Positions 1 to 10,820 of a DNA stretch of 64,000 nt are shown here, one piece after another. The notes under the pieces were generated by a model that worked only from the letters and a program-made list of their open reading frames with translations, did no database searches and was not told the origin of the DNA. The position numbers were made by a program, and so were the translations under genes. The number at the start of each line of letters is the position of its first letter. The first letter of the stretch is position 1. This stretch comes from Pseudolabrys sp. (lineage in GTDB: Bacteria; Pseudomonadota; Alphaproteobacteria; Rhizobiales; Xanthobacteraceae): positions 2,987,501 through 3,051,500 of the forward strand of contig JARYIJ010000001.1 of the NCBI GenBank assembly GCA_029980465.1, in the 5' to 3' direction.

Positions 1-22
1 CACCACCTTGCCGGGTGTCAAG

Positions 23-1645
23 ATGCGAATCCTCAGCGCTGTTTCTTTCGCTGTGTTGCTGAGCTTGACGGTTCTCGCCGGCTCGCTCGCGGCTTCGTCC
101 GCCGCCAGCGCGCAGGGCGCGGGCCTCGAGCAAGGCCTGCAGAAATTCACGACCGACGATTTCTCCGATACGTCCGAGGGCATCGGGGCCGTCGCGGCCA
201 GCGGCAATCCGCGCGCCGCCGATATTCTCGGCGCGCTGCAGGACGGCCGGCTGATGTTCGACGCCGCCAGCAAGACGGTGTTCATCAAGACCGCCGCGGG
301 CGCCGTCGTCAACGCCGCAACCGGGCGGCCGGCAATGCTGCCGGACAGCGCCGACAACGTGCGCCTCAATAATCGGCTGCGCGGCGCGCTCGACGCGGTG
401 ATGGGTACGCTGACGCTGTTGTCGCCCGACCCGGCGAAGCGGCTCGATGCCGCGCAGGCGGTTTTCAAATCGCGCGATCCGAAGACATTGCCCGCGCTCG
501 GGACGGCGCTCGCCCGAGAAAAGAACTCCCGCATCAGGCGCGTACTGCAGGAGGCCCGCGCCGCCGCTATCCTAAGCTCGGACGGCGCCGATGACGCCGC
601 CAAGGTCGCAGCCATTGCCATGATCCGCGATCGCGGCGATCAGGATTCGCTCGCGCTGCTGCAGAGTCTGCCGAAGGATTCGCCCGCCAACGTCAGGGAA
701 GCGGCGAGCGCCGCCGTCGCCAGGATCGGCCGCTCCCTCGAAATGTGGAGCCTGTTGCAGAACGCCTGGTACGGCCTGTCGCTCGGCTCGGTGCTACTGC
801 TCGCCGCCATCGGCCTGGCCATCACCTTCGGCGTGATGGGCGTCATCAACATGGCGCATGGCGAGATGGTGATGCTCGGCGCCTACGTCACTTTCGTCGT
901 GCAGCAGGTGATCCGGGCGTACGATCCGTCTCTGTTTGGCTACTCGCTGATCGTTGCGATTCCGCTCGCCTTCGTCGTCACCGGTGCGGCCGGCGTCCTG
1001 ATCGAGCGCAGCATCATCCGCTTCCTCTATGGCAGGCCGCTCGAAACGCTACTCGCCACCTGGGGCCTGTCGCTGATCCTGCAGCAGCTCGTGCGCACGA
1101 TCTTCGGCCCGACCAACAAGGACGTCGGCAATCCGTCCTGGATGAGCGGCGCGTTCGATCTCGGGGGCATGACGATCACCTACAATCGCCTCTGGATCAT
1201 CGTCTTTGCGATGATCGTGTTCGTGGCGCTGCTGGCGATGCTGCGCTTCATCCGGCTCGGCCTCGAGATGCGGGCGGTGACCCAGAATCGCGCGATGGCC
1301 GCGGCCATGGGCATCCGCACGGCGCGGATCGACGCGCTGACCTTCGGGCTCGGTTCCGGCATCGCCGGCATCGCCGGCGTGGCGCTGTCGCAGATCGACA
1401 ATGTCAGCCCCAATCTCGGCCAGGGCTACATCATCGACAGTTTCCTCGTCGTCGTGTTCGGCGGCGTCGGCAACCTGTGGGGCACCTTGGTCGGCGCATT
1501 GACGCTCGGCGTCGCCAACAAATTCCTCGAGCCGTTCGCCGGCGCGGTGCTCGGCAAGATCGCGATCCTGGTCTTCATCATCCTGTTCATCCAGAAGCGG
1601 CCGCGCGGCATGTTCGCGCTCAAGGGCAGGGCGGTGGAGGCATGA
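23..1645 (+). CDS. urtB: Urea ABC transporter permease UrtB
   Basis: First inner-membrane permease of the ATP-driven urea importer. The 540-residue protein opens with a signal-peptide-like stretch (about residues 1-31, ending SAASAQG), followed by an Ala-rich soluble helical region to about residue 240, which is the UrtB-specific extension. A LivH-type permease domain follows, with the conserved GVMGVINMAHGEMVMLGAY segment and about eight hydrophobic helices. ATG at 23 is chosen because the signal peptide starts there; a TTG 15 nt upstream is also in frame. The family and the direct link to urtCDE and urease genes make urea the likely substrate rather than branched-chain amino acids. The binding protein UrtA is not in view and may lie upstream. 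Confidence 0.93.
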   Translation: MRILSAVSFAVLLSLTVLAGSLAASSAASAQGAGLEQGLQKFTTDDFSDTSEGIGAVAASGNPRAADILGALQDGRLMFDAASKTVFIKTAAGAVVNAATGRPAMLPDSADNVRLNNRLRGALDAVMGTLTLLSPDPAKRLDAAQAVFKSRDPKTLPALGTALAREKNSRIRRVLQEARAAAILSSDGADDAAKVAAIAMIRDRGDQDSLALLQSLPKDSPANVREAASAAVARIGRSLEMWSLLQNAWYGLSLGSVLLLAAIGLAITFGVMGVINMAHGEMVMLGAYVTFVVQQVIRAYDPSLFGYSLIVAIPLAFVVTGAAGVLIERSIIRFLYGRPLETLLATWGLSLILQQLVRTIFGPTNKDVGNPSWMSGAFDLGGMTITYNRLWIIVFAMIVFVALLAMLRFIRLGLEMRAVTQNRAMAAAMGIRTARIDALTFGLGSGIAGIAGVALSQIDNVSPNLGQGYIIDSFLVVVFGGVGNLWGTLVGALTLGVANKFLEPFAGAVLGKIAILVFIILFIQKRPRGMFALKGRAVEA

Positions 1646-1670
1646 GTGCTCTCCTCACGCTCGGCGCGAT

Positions 1671-1806
1671 TCCCCTCCCTCCGCGAAGCGGTGGGGAGGG
1701 GCTAGGGGTGGGGGGCTCTTGTTTTCGCTCTCGTGTGCCGACCGATTGTCTCCCCCCACCCCCGACCCCTCCCCACCACGACGCTGTGCGTCGCGGGGGG
1801 AGGGGA
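1671..1806. repeat. Palindromic repeat, family A, in the urtB-urtC gap
   Basis: Two GC-rich arms, CCCTCCCTCCGCGAAGCGG with GGGGAGGGG and a CCCCCACCCCCGACCCC/GGGGTGGGG pairing, form a long imperfect inverted repeat that fills most of the 189-nt gap between urtB and urtC. Its short core (CCCTCCCtccgcgaagcggtGGGGAGGG) recurs inside the small methylmalonyl-CoA mutase subunit gene near 42375. It is not a coding sequence. Confidence 0.75.
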
Positions 1807-1834
1807 GAAGCGGCGCTGCGGCTGGAGGGTCGTT

Positions 1835-2998
1835 ATGTCTAACGCTTTCCGACTCACCCGCCTGCTCGACCGCGGCGCGGCGATCTTTCTCGTCCTGCTC
1901 GGTGCGTTCGCCATCGCCATGCCGGCTCTCAACCTGCTGGTGCCGGCGTCGTCGCCGCTCCACGTCTCGACCTATCTGGTCGCGCTGTTCGGCAAATACA
2001 TCTGCTACGCCATCCTGGCGCTCTCGATCGACCTCATCTGGGGCTATGCCGGCATCCTGTCGCTCGGCCACGGCGCTTTCTTCGCGCTCGGTGGCTACGC
2101 CATGGGCATGTACCTGATGCGCCAGATCGGCGCCCGCGGCGTCTACGCCAATCCGGTCCTGCCGGATTTCATGGTGTTCCTGAACTGGCACGCGCTGCCG
2201 GTCTATTGGTACGGCTTCGACTGGTTCCCCTACGCCGCGCTGATGGTGGTGCTGGCGCCGGGCGCGCTGGCTTACGTGTTCGGCTGGTTCGCGTTCCGCA
2301 GCCGCGTCACCGGCGTCTATCTCTCGATCATCACGCAGGCGATGACCTTCGCCTTGATGCTCGGCTTCTTCCGCAACAATTTCGGCTTCGGCGGCAATAA
2401 CGGCCTGACCGACTTCAAGGACATCCTCGGCTTCAACGTCCAGGCCGAGACCACGCGCAACGCGCTGCTGGTCTGCTCCTGCATCGCGCTGGCGCTGGCG
2501 TTTCTCGTCTGCCGCTTCATCGTGACGTCGAAGTTCGGCAAGGTGCTGGTGGCGATCCGCGACGCCGAATCCCGCGCCCGGTTCCTTGGCTATCGCGTCG
2601 AGTCCTACAAGTTGTTCGTGTTCGTGGTGTCGGCCTGCATGGCCGGCATCGCCGGCGCGCTGTACGTGCCGCAGGTCGGCATCATCAATCCGGGCGAGTT
2701 CGCGCCCGGCAATTCGATCGAAGCCGTAATCTGGGTCGCGGTCGGCGGCCGCGGCACGCTGACCGGCGCCGTGCTCGGCGCCATCCTCGTCAACTATGCC
2801 AAGACGTATTTCACCTCCGGCATCCTCGCGCCGTACTGGCTGTTCATGCTCGGCGCGCTGTTTATCGGCGTCACCCTCCTGCTGCCGCGCGGCATCGTCG
2901 GCTCGATCAAGTATGGCCTCGACAGGCGGGCCGACACGCGCGCCGCCGCCCTGGAGGAGGACACGCGCGACGACGTTGCGCCGGTGGCGGCGGAGTGA
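1835..2998 (+). CDS. urtC: Urea ABC transporter permease UrtC
   Basis: Second permease of the urea importer, 387 residues, LivM-type with about ten hydrophobic helices and the conserved SIDLIWGYAGILSLGHGAFF segment near residue 60. ATG at 1835 is preceded by GGAGGGT at 1824-1830, whereas longer in-frame starts read through the upstream repeat and give non-conserved sequence. The C-terminus (RRADTRAAALEEDTRD) is acidic and cytoplasmic. It lies 7 nt before urtD. The 189-nt gap to urtB holds a palindromic repeat that may affect readthrough within the operon. An amino-acid transporter reading is less likely given urease genes downstream. Confidence 0.94.
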   Translation: MSNAFRLTRLLDRGAAIFLVLLGAFAIAMPALNLLVPASSPLHVSTYLVALFGKYICYAILALSIDLIWGYAGILSLGHGAFFALGGYAMGMYLMRQIGARGVYANPVLPDFMVFLNWHALPVYWYGFDWFPYAALMVVLAPGALAYVFGWFAFRSRVTGVYLSIITQAMTFALMLGFFRNNFGFGGNNGLTDFKDILGFNVQAETTRNALLVCSCIALALAFLVCRFIVTSKFGKVLVAIRDAESRARFLGYRVESYKLFVFVVSACMAGIAGALYVPQVGIINPGEFAPGNSIEAVIWVAVGGRGTLTGAVLGAILVNYAKTYFTSGILAPYWLFMLGALFIGVTLLLPRGIVGSIKYGLDRRADTRAAALEEDTRDDVAPVAAE

Positions 2999-3005
2999 GG
3001 CGGCG

Positions 3006-3764
3006 ATGACCGAAAAAGCAACCACCAGCGCGCTGCTCTATCTCGACGGCATCAGCGTGTCGTTCGACGGCTTCAAGGCCCTCAACGAGCTGTCCTTCGT
3101 CATCGAGCCGGGCGAGATGCGCGCCATCATCGGCCCGAACGGCGCCGGCAAGACCACGATGATGGATGTCGTCACCGGAAAGACGCGGCCCGACGAGGGC
3201 GATGTCTTCTTTGCGCAGGGTGCCTACGATCTGTCGAAGCTCGACGAGACCGAGATTGCCGGGCTCGGCATCGGCCGCAAGTTTCAGAAGCCGACGGTGT
3301 TCGAAATGCACACGGTCGAGGACAATCTTCTGCTTGCGCTCAAGAACGACCGGCGTGTCGGCGCGACCCTGCTCTGGACGGACTCGGCCGAGCAGGACGA
3401 CCGCATCGACGCGCTGCTGGACATGATCCGCCTCGGCGGCGTGCGCTCGCGGATCGCCGGCAGCCTGTCGCATGGCCAGAAGCAGTGGCTGGAGATCGGC
3501 ATGCTTCTGGCGCAAGAGCCGCAGCTTTTGCTGGTCGACGAGCCGGTCGCCGGCATGACCGATGCCGAGACGCACCAGACCGCCGAGTTGCTCAAGGACA
3601 TCAACAGGACCAGGACGGTGGTCGTCGTCGAGCACGACATGACTTTCGTGCGTGAGCTCGGCGTCAAGGTCACGTGCCTGCACGAAGGCGCGGTGCTGGC
3701 CGAAGGCACGATCGATCAGGTTTCGGCCAACGAGCGCGTGGTCGAGGTATATTTGGGAAGGTGA
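3006..3764 (+). CDS. urtD: Urea ABC transporter ATP-binding protein UrtD
   Basis: One of two cytoplasmic ATPases driving urea import, 252 residues. Walker A is GPNGAGKTT (about residues 43-51), the signature is LSHGQKQWLEIG and Walker B is LLLVDEPVAG. The LSHGQ signature in place of LSGGQ is typical of UrtD. ATG at 3006 follows urtC by 7 nt; a longer in-frame start lies inside urtC and is not supported. The C-terminus EVYLGR is characteristic of LivG/UrtD-type ATPases. A 143-nt gap with a dispersed repeat separates it from urtE. Confidence 0.95.
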   Translation: MTEKATTSALLYLDGISVSFDGFKALNELSFVIEPGEMRAIIGPNGAGKTTMMDVVTGKTRPDEGDVFFAQGAYDLSKLDETEIAGLGIGRKFQKPTVFEMHTVEDNLLLALKNDRRVGATLLWTDSAEQDDRIDALLDMIRLGGVRSRIAGSLSHGQKQWLEIGMLLAQEPQLLLVDEPVAGMTDAETHQTAELLKDINRTRTVVVVEHDMTFVRELGVKVTCLHEGAVLAEGTIDQVSANERVVEVYLGR

Positions 3765-3768
3765 ATTT

Positions 3769-3890
3769 GTGTCCCGGGCGCACTGCAGCACGCAGTGCTG
3801 CTGTGCAGACCCGGGACCCCGGTTGCTGAGAGAAACCGGGGTCCCGCATCTGCGATGCACCGCTGACGCGCTGCATCGCGTGCGGGACAC
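3769..3890. repeat. Dispersed ~125-bp inverted repeat, family C, copy 1
   Basis: Begins GTGTCCCGGGCGC and ends GCGTGCGGGACAC, so the termini are near-perfect inverted repeats. The middle carries a second hairpin, GACCCCGGT...ACCGGGGTC, and a CAGCACGCAGTGCTGCTG palindrome. Related copies lie at 44117-44241 and 57908-58038. It occupies nearly all of the urtD-urtE gap, inside an operon. Confidence 0.85.
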
Positions 3891-3907
3891 GAGGCGGAAG
3901 GTGAGTC

Positions 3908-4603
3908 ATGCTCGATGTGAACGCCATCAATCTGCACTACGGCGCGGCGCAGGCGCTGCGCGGCATCTCGTTGAAGGCCGAGGTCGGCAAGGTGACATGC
4001 GTGCTCGGCCGCAACGGCGTCGGCAAGACCAGCCTGCTGCGCGCCATCGCCGGCCAGCACGCGGTCAGCGCCGGCTCGATCGTGCTCGACGGCAAGAACA
4101 TCACGCACCTGAGGACCGTGGCGCGGGCCCGCAGTGGCGTCGCCCTCGTGCCGCAGGGCCGCGAGATATTCCCGCTGCTCACGGTCGAGGAGAATCTCGA
4201 GACCGGTTTCGCGTCGCTGCCGCGCGACCGCCGCAAGGTGCCGGACGACGTGTTCTCGCTGTTCCCGGTGCTGCGCAGCATGCTCAAGCGCCGCGGCGGC
4301 GATCTGTCCGGCGGCCAGCAGCAGCAGCTCGCGATCGGCCGCGCGCTGACGATGCGGCCCAAGCTGCTGCTGCTCGACGAGCCGACCGAGGGCATCCAGC
4401 CGTCGATCATCAAGGATATCGGCCGTGCCATCGGCTATCTGCGCGGACTGGGCGAGATGGCGATCGTCCTGGTCGAGCAGTACCTCGATTTTGCGCAGGA
4501 ACTGGCCGATCATCTGGTGGTCATGGACCGCGGCTCCATCGTTTATGCCAGCGACAAGGCGAATCTCGACGAAGGCGCCGTGAAGCGGGCGCTGGCGATT
4601 TGA
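3908..4603 (+). CDS. urtE: Urea ABC transporter ATP-binding protein UrtE
   Basis: Second ATPase of the urea importer, 231 residues, LivF-like. Walker A is GRNGVGKTS (residues 34-42), the signature is LSGGQQQQLAIGRAL, Walker B is LLLLDEPTEGIQPSII, and the switch histidine is replaced in the family-typical VEQYLDF motif. ATG at 3908 is preceded by GAGGCGGAAGGTGAG, a good ribosome site. ureD starts only 17 nt downstream, so uptake and urease assembly are probably co-transcribed. Confidence 0.95.
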   Translation: MLDVNAINLHYGAAQALRGISLKAEVGKVTCVLGRNGVGKTSLLRAIAGQHAVSAGSIVLDGKNITHLRTVARARSGVALVPQGREIFPLLTVEENLETGFASLPRDRRKVPDDVFSLFPVLRSMLKRRGGDLSGGQQQQLAIGRALTMRPKLLLLDEPTEGIQPSIIKDIGRAIGYLRGLGEMAIVLVEQYLDFAQELADHLVVMDRGSIVYASDKANLDEGAVKRALAI

Positions 4604-4620
4604 CAACGGGAGAGGGACGA

Positions 4621-5457
<837 letters not shown>

Positions 5458-5467
5458 GCGAGTCCGC

Positions 5468-5770
5468 ATGAACCTCACGCCGCGCGAAAAAGACAAATTG
5501 CTGATCGCCACCGCCGCCATGGTGGCGCGCCGCCGCCTCGAGCGCGGCGTCAGGCTCAACCATCCCGAGGCGGTGGCGCTGATCTCGGACTTCATCATGG
5601 AAGGCGCGCGCGACGGACGCACCGTCGCCGAGCTGATGGAGGCCGGCGCCCACGTCCTCTCGCGCGCGCAGGTGATGGACGGCATCGCCGAGATGATCCC
5701 GGAAATTCAGGTCGAGGCCACCTTTCCCGACGGCACCAAGCTGGTCACCGTCCACGAGCCGATCCGGTAA
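5468..5770 (+). CDS. ureA: Urease gamma subunit
   Basis: Smallest structural subunit of urease (urea to ammonia and carbamate), 100 residues, the standard length. The start [12 protein letters not shown] and the motifs [14 protein letters not shown] and [21 protein letters not shown] are diagnostic. It lies 10 nt after ureD and 14 nt before ureB, so the three genes are almost certainly translated from one message. No unusual feature was seen. Confidence 0.97.
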   Translation: MNLTPREKDKLLIATAAMVARRRLERGVRLNHPEAVALISDFIMEGARDGRTVAELMEAGAHVLSRAQVMDGIAEMIPEIQVEATFPDGTKLVTVHEPIR

Positions 5771-5784
5771 GGAGCGTAGCCGCC

Positions 5785-6090
5785 ATGATTCCCGGCGAGA
5801 TGATCATCAAGGACGGCGAGATCGAGCTCAACGCCGGCCGCAAGACCGTGACGTTGACGGTCGCCAACACCGGCGACCGGCCGATCCAGGTCGGCTCGCA
5901 TTATCATTTCTTCGAAACCAATCCGGCGCTCAAATTCGACCGCAGGAAGGCGCGCGGCATGCGGCTCGATATCGCCGCTGGCACCGCGGTGCGGTTCGAG
6001 CCGGGGCAGACGCGCGAGGTCACCCTCGTCGCGCTCGGCGGCAAGAAGACAATCTACGGCTTCAGGCAGGAGGTCATGGGGAAACTCTAG
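5785..6090 (+). CDS. ureB: Urease beta subunit
   Basis: Second structural subunit of urease, 101 residues. It has the diagnostic MIPGEMI start, the [19 protein letters not shown] block and [24 protein letters not shown] lies just before the ATG. In most relatives the catalytic ureC follows directly or after one small gene; here a GFA-family gene and a 304-nt gap lie in between. Confidence 0.97.
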   Translation: MIPGEMIIKDGEIELNAGRKTVTLTVANTGDRPIQVGSHYHFFETNPALKFDRRKARGMRLDIAAGTAVRFEPGQTREVTLVALGGKKTIYGFRQEVMGKL

Positions 6091-6139
6091 GCCGCGGCGC
6101 GGTGTTGTGAGCTAGATGCCGGCTCACACGGAGGAAACC

Positions 6140-6490
6140 ATGACCCTTTATACGGGCGGATGCCAATGCGGCGCGGTGAGATTCGAGGCGGACACCGAGA
6201 TCGGCGCGGTGATCTCGTGCAACTGCTCGCGCTGCGCCAAGCTGGGCGCGTTGCTGTCCGCCGTGCCGGGCGCGAAATTCAGGCTGACGAAAGGCGACGA
6301 TGCGTTGACCGAATTCAGGTTCAACAAGCACGTCATCCATCACCTGTTCTGCGCAACGTGCGGTATCCAGCCGTTTGCGCGGGGCAAGGGCCGCGACGGC
6401 TCGGACATGGTGATGATCAATGTGCGCTGCGTCGACGGGGTCGATCCGGACTCGTTCGCGGTCCAGAAATTCGACGGCCGCAGCATGTAG
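6140..6490 (+). CDS. GFA/CENP-V family zinc protein
   Basis: A 116-residue protein of the glutathione-dependent formaldehyde-activating (GFA/CENP-V) fold, which binds zinc through paired cysteines. Visible are GGCQCGAVRF (Cys 8 and 10), SCNCSRC, and FCATCGIQPFARG. ATG at 6140 is chosen over one at 6116 because GGAGGAAACC sits directly before it. The family name does not prove formaldehyde activity; the substrate is unknown. It lies between ureB and ureC in the same direction, 49 nt after ureB, and so is probably co-transcribed with the urease genes. Confidence 0.85.
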   Translation: MTLYTGGCQCGAVRFEADTEIGAVISCNCSRCAKLGALLSAVPGAKFRLTKGDDALTEFRFNKHVIHHLFCATCGIQPFARGKGRDGSDMVMINVRCVDGVDPDSFAVQKFDGRSM

Positions 6491-6794
6491 GCGCGGTCTT
6501 CGCGTGCCCCAAAAGCCATAACGGGCGGACCGTCGTCCACCCGTTACAAGCTCTCGGATCCATGTTCCGCTCCGCTGGCTTGCGCCGAGCGCACGGTACC
6601 CAGTTACTGAGAGCCAGAGCCGGAGGTCCTGATCGTCGCGCCGTTGCCAGCGTCTCGGTCCCGACCGCGTCGGCCTTGGCGATCACCGGTTTCAGGTTTG
6701 ACCCCGTCTCCTGTGGTCTGCGTGAGAGCCTACGCCGAACCGGGACCGTGACAAGAGCATGAATCGGGCTGTTGATAAGACTGAGGATAAAAAT
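6491..6794. other. 304-nt gap between the GFA gene and ureC
   Basis: No convincing gene. A weak hairpin TAACGGG...CCCGTTA is present near 6520-6545 without a following T-run. Just before ureC the composition becomes AT-richer (GATAAGACTGAGGATAAAAA), which could hold a separate ureC promoter or leader, but no clear -35/-10 pair is visible. Confidence 0.4.
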
Positions 6795-8507
<1,713 letters not shown>

Positions 8508-8519
8508 ACCGTGCGCGCG

Positions 8520-8999
8520 TTAGCCCAGAATCGTGCCCTTGCCACGGCCGCCGGCGGCCTGCTCGACCATGACGGTATCGTGCTCGAGCGCGATCTTGCG
8601 CGTCAGCTCGGTATCCATGATCTGGTCCTGCGTCAGCCTGTGCATCGCCGCGAACATGCCGTCGGTGCCGGCCGGGCTGTACACCATCAGCATGCGCACG
8701 CCCTCTTTCGACGTGACCTGATGCACGACGCCGGGCGGGATGTGGACGCAGGAGCCCTTGGTGCCGTGAAACAGCTCGTCGCCCACCTGAAAATCGGCGC
8801 TGCCTTCGAATACGTAAAAGGTCTCGTAGGCCTTGACGTGATAATGCGCGCGCGACTGGAAGCCCGGCTTGCAGTTTTCCTCGACGACCTCGAACGTCTG
8901 GTTGGTGTCGTCGCCCGTGATCTTGACGATGACCTCGTTCGCCTTGGCGTAAACGTTGCCCTGGCCCGGCGGCGAATGCTTGCCCTTGGCGACCGGCAT
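8520..8999 (-). CDS. Cupin domain protein
   Basis: A 159-residue single-domain cupin. The metal-binding motif 1 is visible as SRAHYHVKAYETFYVFEG (HxH, then Glu) and motif 2 as HIPPGVVHQV. ATG at 8999 is chosen because GGGAGGTC precedes it; an upstream in-frame extension runs across the divergent ureE promoter region. It lies on the opposite strand between ureC and ureE, 12 nt from the end of ureC, and diverges from ureE with a 67-nt gap. Substrate unknown. It is not a known urease factor, although cupins can bind nickel. Confidence 0.83.
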   Translation of the reverse strand: MPVAKGKHSPPGQGNVYAKANEVIVKITGDDTNQTFEVVEENCKPGFQSRAHYHVKAYETFYVFEGSADFQVGDELFHGTKGSCVHIPPGVVHQVTSKEGVRMLMVYSPAGTDGMFAAMHRLTQDQIMDTELTRKIALEHDTVMVEQAAGGRGKGTILG

Positions 9000-9066
9000 G
9001 ATGACCTCCCGCGTTCGTCCGACGGCGCTTGTCCCCATTATCGGCAGCGCGTGGCATGAGGCAACG

Positions 9067-9543
9067 ATGAAGCGCGTCTCCGCCATCCGCCGCGCGCATG
9101 AGTGGAATGCCGCCGACGCGGCCGATGTCATCGTGCTCGACGCGCAGGACCGGCATCGCCGCCGCGTCGTGTTCGTCGGCGAGCAGGGCGCGACCTATCT
9201 CTTGGACTTGCCCAAGCCGGCCCAACTGCGCGACGGCGATGGGCTGCTGCTGGAGGACGGCGCGATCGTGCGGGTGACCGGCAAGCCGGAGCCGCTGGTG
9301 GAGATCGGCGCGCCCGATCCGCTGCAACTGGCGCGGATCGCCTGGCACATCGGCAACCGTCATGCCGAAGTGCAGGTCGTCGGCGGCCGGCTGCGCATCC
9401 GGCGCGACCACGTGCTGGAGGACATGTTGCGGGGGCTGGGCGCCGAGCTTCGCATCCTCGAGGCGCCGTTCGACCCCGAGCCCGGCGCCTATGTAAGTCA
9501 CGGGCATGACCATAGCGGGCCCATTAACGACCATGACGCTTAG
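9067..9543 (+). CDS. ureE: Urease accessory protein UreE (nickel chaperone)
   Basis: Nickel-binding metallochaperone that feeds UreG, 158 residues. The N-terminal half carries [24 protein letters not shown] and the C-terminal half the metal-binding block [13 protein letters not shown]. The extreme C-terminus has four histidines ([14 protein letters not shown]), a short version of the His-rich tail seen in some UreE. ATG at 9067. The gene has its own divergent upstream region with the cupin, so it may have its own promoter. Its end overlaps ureF. Confidence 0.92.
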   Translation: MKRVSAIRRAHEWNAADAADVIVLDAQDRHRRRVVFVGEQGATYLLDLPKPAQLRDGDGLLLEDGAIVRVTGKPEPLVEIGAPDPLQLARIAWHIGNRHAEVQVVGGRLRIRRDHVLEDMLRGLGAELRILEAPFDPEPGAYVSHGHDHSGPINDHDA

Positions 9544-10417
9544 GAAGAATGGGGGCACCGTCGGCCCGGATCACCTCTCCCCGCGTGCGGGGAGAGGTCG
9601 GCCGTCCGAGCGTAGCGAAGGCGGCCGGGTGAGGGGGCGTGTCTGCGCGTCTAAGCCCATGGTGGCGCCCCCTCATTCGGCTCGCAGCGTGGCTGCTCGC
9701 CACCTTCTCCCCGCAAGCGGGGAGAAGGAACAAACGAGCGCGCTCGGCGCTGCCGCGCTCTACCGGCTGATGGCGTGGCTGTCGCCAGCCTATCCGACCG
9801 GCGCGTTCTCCTATTCCAGCGGCATCGAATGGGCGGTCGAGGCGGGCGACATTCGCGATGCGGAGAGCCTGCGCCGCTGGCTCGCGCTGACGATCGGCGA
9901 GGGCGGCGGCTTCTGCGACGCGGTGCTGTTCGTCCATGCCTGGCGCGCCGTCGCCGCCGGTGACGACGGCCTGTTTGCGGCGATCGCCGAATTGGCGCTG
10001 GCGTTTGCGCCGTCGAAGGAACGCTTTCTCGAAACGACCGCGCAAGGCCGCGCCTTTCTCGACACGACTCGCGCCGCCTGGCCCTGCGCCGCGCTTGAGG
10101 CCTTGCCGGCGGCCGGCGCTATCGCGCTGCCGATCGCGGTCGCAGCCGCATGCGCCGGTCACGGCATCGCGGTCGAGCCGGCGCTGCAGGCTTACCTTCA
10201 CGGCAGCGGCGCCAATCTGATTTCCGCCAGTGTGCGTCTCGTGCCGCTCGGGCAGACCGACGGCCAGCGCGTCCTGGCCGCGCTCGAACCGGTCATCGCC
10301 GCGACGGCGTCGCGCGCCATGTTCGCATCGCTCGACGATCTCGGCAGCGCCGCGTTCCGCGCCGACCTCGCCAGCATGCGGCACGAGGGCCAGTACACTC
10401 GCCTGTTCCGGTCGTAG
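9533..10417 (+). CDS. ureF: Urease accessory protein UreF with repeat-coded N-terminus
   Basis: Part of the UreDFG nickel-insertion complex. The recognisable UreF domain begins at [20 protein letters not shown] and continues through the [10 protein letters not shown] and [21 protein letters not shown] blocks. From ATG 9533 (11-nt overlap with ureE) the protein would be 294 residues, much longer than the roughly 215-240 usual for the family. The excess, about residues 14-65, is encoded by a palindromic repeat (9573-9728) that stays open in this frame. No start codon lies between the repeat and the conserved domain except ATG 9770, which would remove the first conserved residues. ATG 9506 is another option. 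The end is certain, the start is not. Confidence 0.88.
   Translation: MTLRKNGGTVGPDHLSPRAGRGRPSERSEGGRVRGRVCASKPMVAPPHSARSVAARHLLPASGEKEQTSALGAAALYRLMAWLSPAYPTGAFSYSSGIEWAVEAGDIRDAESLRRWLALTIGEGGGFCDAVLFVHAWRAVAAGDDGLFAAIAELALAFAPSKERFLETTAQGRAFLDTTRAAWPCAALEALPAAGAIALPIAVAAACAGHGIAVEPALQAYLHGSGANLISASVRLVPLGQTDGQRVLAALEPVIAATASRAMFASLDDLGSAAFRADLASMRHEGQYTRLFRS
9573..9728. repeat. Palindromic repeat, family B, inside the ureF reading frame
   Basis: Inverted repeat with outer arms CACCTCTCCCCGCGTGCGGG and a matching CACCTTCTCCCCGCAAGCGG, each itself a hairpin. Inner arms GGGTGAGGGGGCG and GCCCCCTCATTC pair across a short spacer. The element has no stop in the ureF frame and so adds about 52 residues rich in Arg, Gly and Ser to the predicted N-terminus. 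Confidence 0.8.
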
Positions 10418-10820
10418 CGGCATTGACAATGCGATATAAGGAAAATATACCTATAGAACTTTTGCCGCGGCCCGGCGTCTCGAGCGCCGGATGGCGGCAG
10501 GAGGTGTCGCGGTGGAGCGCCGGGAGGCGCTGCGCCCGTCACCATCGGGCGCGCGCGCCCTCGCAAGGCGCGCGGCGGAGCCTCGCCAGCTCCGCCAAAG
10601 GGGTCTCGCAAGCCCCTGGCGCCTCCCGGCGCTCCATCGCGAAGGCGATGCGGAAATGGCAGGCGATCCCGGCGCCTTTACAAAGACCGGGTGCGGCGGA
10701 GCGTTGGCTTGATGTCCAATCCTATCAGAGAGGCCGACTGAAATGACTCGAGCGGTTTCAGCGCACGACCCTCATGGTGAGGAGCGCATTCATGTCGCTT
10801 GGCTTTGACAGGATGGAAAA
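10418..10820. other. 403-nt gap between ureF and ureG
   Basis: No convincing gene. An AT-rich patch (GCGATATAAGGAAAATATACC, near 10432-10452) follows ureF, then the multi-hairpin element at 10514-10650, then about 170 nt of unremarkable sequence before ureG. An open frame from ATG 10430 to 10746 crosses the hairpins but resembles no family and is probably chance. Confidence 0.45.
10514..10650. repeat. Multi-branched hairpin element
   Basis: A perfect 17-bp outer stem (10514-10530 with 10619-10635: GGAGCGCCGGGAGGCGC and its exact complement) encloses four hairpins. These are GCGCCCG/CGGGCGC (10532-10552), GCGCGCC/GGCGCGC (10553-10573), GGCGGAGC/GCTCCGCC (10574-10596) and AGGGG/CCCCT (10599-10617). 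Three loops share CTCGC-A. A fifth hairpin, CATCGC-GAAG-GCGATG, follows at 10635-10650. The layout is cloverleaf-like. It may be an RNA structure or a mobile palindromic element; its function is unknown. Confidence 0.8.

Noticed and set aside
1655..3025. Minus-strand open frame (456 codons) over urtC
   Set aside because: Highly charged low-complexity translation, no ribosome site, shadow of urtC.
10430..10746. Possible small gene in the ureF-ureG gap
   Set aside because: The frame passes straight through the hairpin element and gives Arg/Ser-rich sequence with no family likeness.
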